From Polaribacter sp. (GTDB taxonomy: Bacteria > Bacteroidota > Bacteroidia > Flavobacteriales > Flavobacteriaceae), in the NCBI GenBank assembly GCA_029245665.1, contig JAQWOW010000044.1, positions 1-9,273 of the forward strand: 9,273 bases of DNA, read 5' to 3'. The notes beneath the pieces were generated by a model. That model had not been told where the DNA came from. It worked only from the letters and a program-made list of their open reading frames with translations, and made no database searches. Positions 6,057 to 9,273 of the stretch are shown one piece after another. A program made the translations under genes and the position numbers. How positions within the stretch are numbered: position 1 is the first letter of the stretch; each line of letters opens with the position of its first letter.

Positions 6057-7973
6057 ATGAAAACTAAAATATTTACTTTTTTTCTTTTGTTTTTGAGTGT
6101 CTTTTCTTTTTCTCAAAAAAAAGAAGTGAATCTACAAATAGAATATCTTATTGAAAATAAAATTCCCTCACTAGACATTATTGATTCTATTCTTTTTGAA
6201 AAAAGAAAAGACAAACCACTTTTAGAATTACTCGTTAAAAAAAGTAAAGAAAATTCATATTTTCAAGGAGAATTATACGGCTACAATTCGCTAGGAAGGC
6301 ACTTTCGAGATCTTTCCTTTTTTGACAAGTCAATTGATAAATACAAAAAAGCACTTGTAATCAGCAGAAAAACAAAAGACACAATATCCGAAGTAAAAAT
6401 TTTAAATGCCATTGGCTCTGTTTACAGAAGGCAAGATGATATTAGAAATGCATTAAATTATCATCAAGAAGCGCTTGAAAAAGCTATTAATATTAAAAAC
6501 CCTAAAATTGATATAAAACAGAGTATTAGCAACGCTCAAAATAGTATTGGTAACATCTATCTCTCTTTAAAGCAATATAAATTAGCCCTTAATGAATTTA
6601 AAAAATCTATTGTCATACAAATAAGTCTTAACCATCAACTTGGACTTGCAATTAATTATAAAAATATTGGAAATGCTTATGAAGAGTTGGGAAATATAGA
6701 TGCCGCTCTTAAAAACTATCATCTGTCTTTAAATTACAATAACCAAATTAACTCAAAAATTGGTAAAATCATCTGCGGTTATAGTATTGCCAATGTTTTG
6801 ATAAAAGATAAAAAATATACGCAAGCATTGACTACGGTAGATACAGTTTTACAGTTAGCAATTAAAGAAAAAGACAAGTATTATCTTTCTAATACATACA
6901 ACACACTGGGCTTAGCTCAATTAAACTTAAATAAGTTACAGGCTGCAAAAGAGAATTTAGAAACAGCTTTAAATATTGCAACTAAATTTAACATACATAC
7001 CATTATCGTTAAAGCAAATGAAAATTTATCTTTTCTATATGCTAAAAAAGAAAACTACCAAAAAGCTTATTTTTATTTTAAAAAGGCAAAAGATGAAGAC
7101 GCGAAAACCTTAAATGAACGCAATTTAGCTTATGTCAACGAATTAATCACAAAATACGATAAGCAACGAAGTGAAAATCAAATAAAAGATTTGGCAAAAA
7201 AAAATCAGATTGCTCAATTACAAATCACAAAAAATAGAACTTTATGGATTATTGCTTTTAGTGTTTTTATGTTAATTGCTGTTGTTGTATTTTCTATTGA
7301 CAAGCAAAAAGGATTGAAAAATGAGAAAAAAGTTCTTTCCTTAAAACAAGATGCATTAAGAAGCCAAATGAATCCTCATTTTATGTTTAATGCTTTAAAT
7401 TCTATTAAATTATATATTATAAAAAATAACCAAAAAAAGGCAACCTCTTACTTAAATAAGTTTTCAAAATTCATGCGAAAAATATTAGAAGCTTCTGACC
7501 TACAAGAAACTTCTTTAAAAGAAGAAATAGAAACAATGAAACTTTATTTGAGTCTAGAAAATATTCGTTTTTCCAATGAAATAAGTTTTAATGTCAAAAC
7601 AGATTCTTCTTTAAATTTAGAAACGATAAAAATACCCCCTCTGGTGCTACAGCCTTTTTTAGAAAATTCTATTTGGCACGGATTGTCTTCAAGTAAAAAA
7701 AGAAAAAAAATAACAATTTTTATTCAGAAAATATCTTCGGAATATGTTCTAATTAATATTGAAGACAATGGAATTGGCCGAAAGGCTTCCACAAAAATAA
7801 AAGCCAAAAAACACATTAATAGAAAATCTATTGGCATTAGTTTAACTAAAGACAGATTAACAAATTTTGTTAAGAATAAAAAAAACAATTATTCAGTTTT
7901 TTATAAAGATTTAGAGGATAAGAATAGGAATTCTTTAGGAACAAAAGTTATTATTAAGCTACCTCTATCTTAA
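6057..7973 (+). CDS. TPR-containing sensor histidine kinase, LytS/YehU class
   Basis: A 638-residue membrane sensor kinase. Residues 1-20 are a signal peptide (MKTKIFTFFLLFLSVFSFSQ). Residues about 72-345 are a periplasmic array of tetratricopeptide repeats; examples are the helices around YGYNSLGRHFRDLSFFDKSI, AIGSVYRRQDDIRNALNYH and YKNIGNAYEELGNIDAALKN. A coiled-coil-like stretch (about 350-390) leads to a single membrane helix at about 395-413. The cytoplasmic His_kinase domain has the phospho-acceptor H441 in MNPHFMFNALNSI. The ATPase domain follows, with the N-box LQPFLENSIWHGL (N537), the DNGIG motif (570-574) and SIGISL (591-596). It should autophosphorylate and pass phosphate to the LytTR regulator encoded 3 nt upstream. 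The TPR array probably senses a protein or peptide in the periplasm, but no ligand can be named. Its stop overlaps the convergent DUF3109 gene by 9 bp. All catalytic motifs appear intact. Confidence 0.92.
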   Translation: MKTKIFTFFLLFLSVFSFSQKKEVNLQIEYLIENKIPSLDIIDSILFEKRKDKPLLELLVKKSKENSYFQGELYGYNSLGRHFRDLSFFDKSIDKYKKALVISRKTKDTISEVKILNAIGSVYRRQDDIRNALNYHQEALEKAINIKNPKIDIKQSISNAQNSIGNIYLSLKQYKLALNEFKKSIVIQISLNHQLGLAINYKNIGNAYEELGNIDAALKNYHLSLNYNNQINSKIGKIICGYSIANVLIKDKKYTQALTTVDTVLQLAIKEKDKYYLSNTYNTLGLAQLNLNKLQAAKENLETALNIATKFNIHTIIVKANENLSFLYAKKENYQKAYFYFKKAKDEDAKTLNERNLAYVNELITKYDKQRSENQIKDLAKKNQIAQLQITKNRTLWIIAFSVFMLIAVVVFSIDKQKGLKNEKKVLSLKQDALRSQMNPHFMFNALNSIKLYIIKNNQKKATSYLNKFSKFMRKILEASDLQETSLKEEIETMKLYLSLENIRFSNEISFNVKTDSSLNLETIKIPPLVLQPFLENSIWHGLSSSKKRKKITIFIQKISSEYVLINIEDNGIGRKASTKIKAKKHINRKSIGISLTKDRLTNFVKNKKNNYSVFYKDLEDKNRNSLGTKVIIKLPLS

Positions 7974-8534
7974 ATGATTTTTAGCTACTTTTTCTAATTC
8001 GTCGTACCAATCTTGTCCAAATTTTCTTACCAAAGCTTGTTTTACAAACTTAAAAACTGGGACTTGTAGTTCTTTTCCAAGAGAACAAGCATCATCACAA
8101 ATTTCCCACTTGTGATAATTAACTGCAGAAAATTCGCTGTACTCTTTCACTCTTATCGGGTACAAATGACATGAAATCGGTTTTTTCCATGCTATTTCTC
8201 CAGAGTTATAAGCCTCTTCGATAGCACAAAGTGCTGTATTTTTTTCATCAAAAATCACATAAGCACAATCTATACCATTAATTAAGGGAGTTTCTAGCTC
8301 TCCCCATTCACTAGTTACCCAAGCCCCTTCTTTTTCAATAACATCGATACCTTCTTTTCTTAAAAAAGGTTTTACTTTTGGATAAATTTTTTCTAATATT
8401 TCTGTCTCTTCTTTATCTAAAGGAGCTCCAGCTTCGCCATCTACACAACAAGCACCTTTACAGGCAGATAAATTACAAACAAAATCTTTTTCAATAATAT
8501 CTTCTGAAACGATCGTTTTTCCTAGTTGAAACAT
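7965..8534 (-). CDS. DUF3109 family cysteine-rich protein
   Basis: A 189-residue soluble protein I recognise as DUF3109, a conserved Bacteroidota family of unknown function. It carries nine cysteines: C20, C25, C29, C30 in CNLSACKGACC, then C90, C103, C122 (SCHLYPIRV, with H123), C146 and C150 (ICDDACSLG). The pattern resembles the YkgJ-type putative zinc- or iron-chelating cluster family, so metal or Fe-S binding is a reasonable inference but is not shown by the sequence. There is no signal peptide or membrane segment. The length is normal and the first ATG matches the expected N-terminus (MFQLGKTIVSEDI). It is convergent with the histidine kinase gene, with the last 9 bp shared, and divergent from the marC-like gene across an 83-bp spacer. 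No functional link to either neighbour is evident. Confidence 0.9.
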   Translation of the reverse strand: MFQLGKTIVSEDIIEKDFVCNLSACKGACCVDGEAGAPLDKEETEILEKIYPKVKPFLRKEGIDVIEKEGAWVTSEWGELETPLINGIDCAYVIFDEKNTALCAIEEAYNSGEIAWKKPISCHLYPIRVKEYSEFSAVNYHKWEICDDACSLGKELQVPVFKFVKQALVRKFGQDWYDELEKVAKNHLR

Positions 8535-8617
8535 CTTACAAAAATAGTGTTATTTTTTTCTTTAACTTTACATTTAGGTAAACTAAGTTTTCTAATTTTA
8601 CAAAAATAAAATAAATT
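8535..8617. promoter_or_regulatory. Divergent promoter region between DUF3109 and marC-like genes
   Basis: An 83-bp AT-rich spacer must serve two genes transcribed apart. On the minus strand TATTTTTG occurs twice, at 8539-8546 and 8601-8608, and both fit TAnnTTTG. The first would give an almost leaderless DUF3109 mRNA, the second a leader of about 60 nt. On the plus strand only a near match, TAAGTTTT (8584-8591), is seen before the marC-like ATG. None has a clear -33 partner, so the assignment is tentative. Confidence 0.35.
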
Positions 8618-9202
8618 ATGAATTTTAATTTTAAAGAGGTTTTTACGGCTTTTATGATTTTATTTGCTGTAATAGATATTGTTGGAAATATTCCTATTAT
8701 TATTGATTTAAGAAAAAAATATGGTCGGGTACAATCGGAAAAAGCGTCCTTAATTGCAGGCTTCATTATGATTATTTTTCTTTTTCTAGGGCAAAGCTTA
8801 TTGAGCCTAATTGGAATTGATGTAAACTCTTTTGCTGTTGCTGGTTCGTTTATTTTATTTTTCATTGCCTTAGAAATGATATTGGGAATTACCTTGTACA
8901 AAGACAATGAAAATGCTGAGCCAATTACCGCTACAGTCTTTCCTTTGGCGTTCCCTTTAATTGCTGGACCGGGAAGTTTAACAACATTACTTTCTTTGAG
9001 ATCAGAATTTTACATAGAAAATATAATTATTGCCGTTTTATTAAATGTTGTTTTTATCTACCTTGTTTTAAAAACATCTTCTAAAATTGAGCGAATTATC
9101 GGTGCAAACGGTATTCAAATTATTCGTAAAGTATTTGGTGTAATTTTATTGGCAATTTCCGTAAAATTATTTGCAGCTAATATTAAAATGCTTTTTGTTT
9201 AA
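8618..9202 (+). CDS. MarC family integral membrane protein
   Basis: A 194-residue inner-membrane protein of the MarC (UPF0056) family, whose transported substrate or role remains unsettled; early links to multiple antibiotic resistance in Escherichia coli were not upheld. Six hydrophobic helices are visible, at about residues 8-30, 44-65, 71-92, 108-128, 134-152 and 170-190. Family motifs include FAVIDIVGNIPIIIDL (16-31) near the N-terminus and FPLAFPLIAGPGSLTTLL (108-125) in the second half, reflecting the family's two-fold internal symmetry. The length is typical. An overlapping opposite-strand frame at 8536-8907 is lysine- and isoleucine-rich with no domain and is discarded. The stop directly abuts the next ATG, so it is probably co-transcribed with the oxidoreductase gene. 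Confidence 0.9.
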   Translation: MNFNFKEVFTAFMILFAVIDIVGNIPIIIDLRKKYGRVQSEKASLIAGFIMIIFLFLGQSLLSLIGIDVNSFAVAGSFILFFIALEMILGITLYKDNENAEPITATVFPLAFPLIAGPGSLTTLLSLRSEFYIENIIIAVLLNVVFIYLVLKTSSKIERIIGANGIQIIRKVFGVILLAISVKLFAANIKMLFV

Positions 9203-9273
9203 ATGAAATTTGATGTTCTTATTCTTGGCGGTGGAGTCTCTGGAATGCAATGTGCATTGGTTTTAGGGTCTGG
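9203..9273 (+). CDS. FAD/NAD(P)-binding oxidoreductase, N-terminal fragment (cut by window edge)
   Basis: The ATG directly follows the marC-like stop codon with no spacer. The 23 complete codons visible read MKFDVLILGGGVSG followed by MQCALVLGS. This is a beta-strand, glycine-rich GxGxxG loop (GGGVSG) and helix that begin a Rossmann dinucleotide-binding fold. The pattern is typical of FAD-dependent or thioredoxin-reductase-like oxidoreductases. The gene runs past the right edge, so its substrate and exact family cannot be judged. Zero spacing suggests translational coupling with the preceding gene. Confidence 0.8.
   Translation, partial: MKFDVLILGGGVSGMQCALVLGS

Noticed and set aside
8536..8907. 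Minus-strand open frame of 123 codons over the start of the marC-like gene
   Set aside because: The opposite strand carries conserved MarC motifs; this frame is lysine/isoleucine-rich without any domain.

Overview
The window looks like chromosomal DNA from a marine-type member of the Flavobacteriaceae (Bacteroidota; Polaribacter/Tenacibaculum-like). The DNA is very AT-rich, Shine-Dalgarno sequences are largely absent, and Bacteroidota-type -7 motifs (TAnnTTTG) occur in intergenic DNA. The gene families also fit: TPR-histidine kinase with LytTR regulator, DUF3109, a RemB-like gliding protein, and a flavobacterial-type cyoE-cox III pair. The genus is an inference.

Positions 1-1493 (minus strand) hold heme O synthase followed after 2 bp by a five-helix heme-copper oxidase subunit III. 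They form part of an aerobic terminal oxidase operon that probably continues beyond the left edge. The spacer at 1494-1688 contains an intrinsic terminator for the upstream operon, a second weaker AT-rich hairpin, and two candidate promoter motifs.

Positions 1689-4329 (minus strand) hold a left-handed beta-helix N-acetyltransferase of the WbpD/WlbB type, which makes an acetylated amino-sugar precursor for surface glycans. It overlaps by 8 bp a 688-residue RemB/Wzi-like outer-membrane barrel. The barrel carries an N-terminal domain resembling the TonB C-terminal domain. The pair suggests coupled expression of surface polysaccharide synthesis and a surface or gliding component.

Positions 4330-5318 are a decayed, gene-poor stretch of about 1 kb. 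It contains a clear remnant of deoC (deoxyribose-phosphate aldolase) on the minus strand, broken by a frame change and apparently an internal deletion. It also contains several hairpins, a 10-bp inverted repeat about 217 bp apart, and an orphan minus-strand terminator.

Positions 5319-7973 (plus strand) encode a two-component pair: a LytTR response regulator and, 3 nt later, a TPR-containing LytS/YehU-class sensor histidine kinase. It meets a DUF3109 cysteine-rich protein (7965-8534, minus strand) tail to tail with a 9-bp overlap.

Positions 8535-8617 are a divergent promoter region. It is followed by a MarC-family membrane protein (8618-9202, plus strand) and, directly abutting it, the start of an FAD/NAD(P)-binding oxidoreductase cut by the right edge.

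I see no CRISPR array, phage module, defence island or intact insertion sequence. The least ordinary items are the TonB-like/Wzi-like fusion protein, the deoC wreck with the debris around it, and the promoter/terminator arrangement before cyoE.
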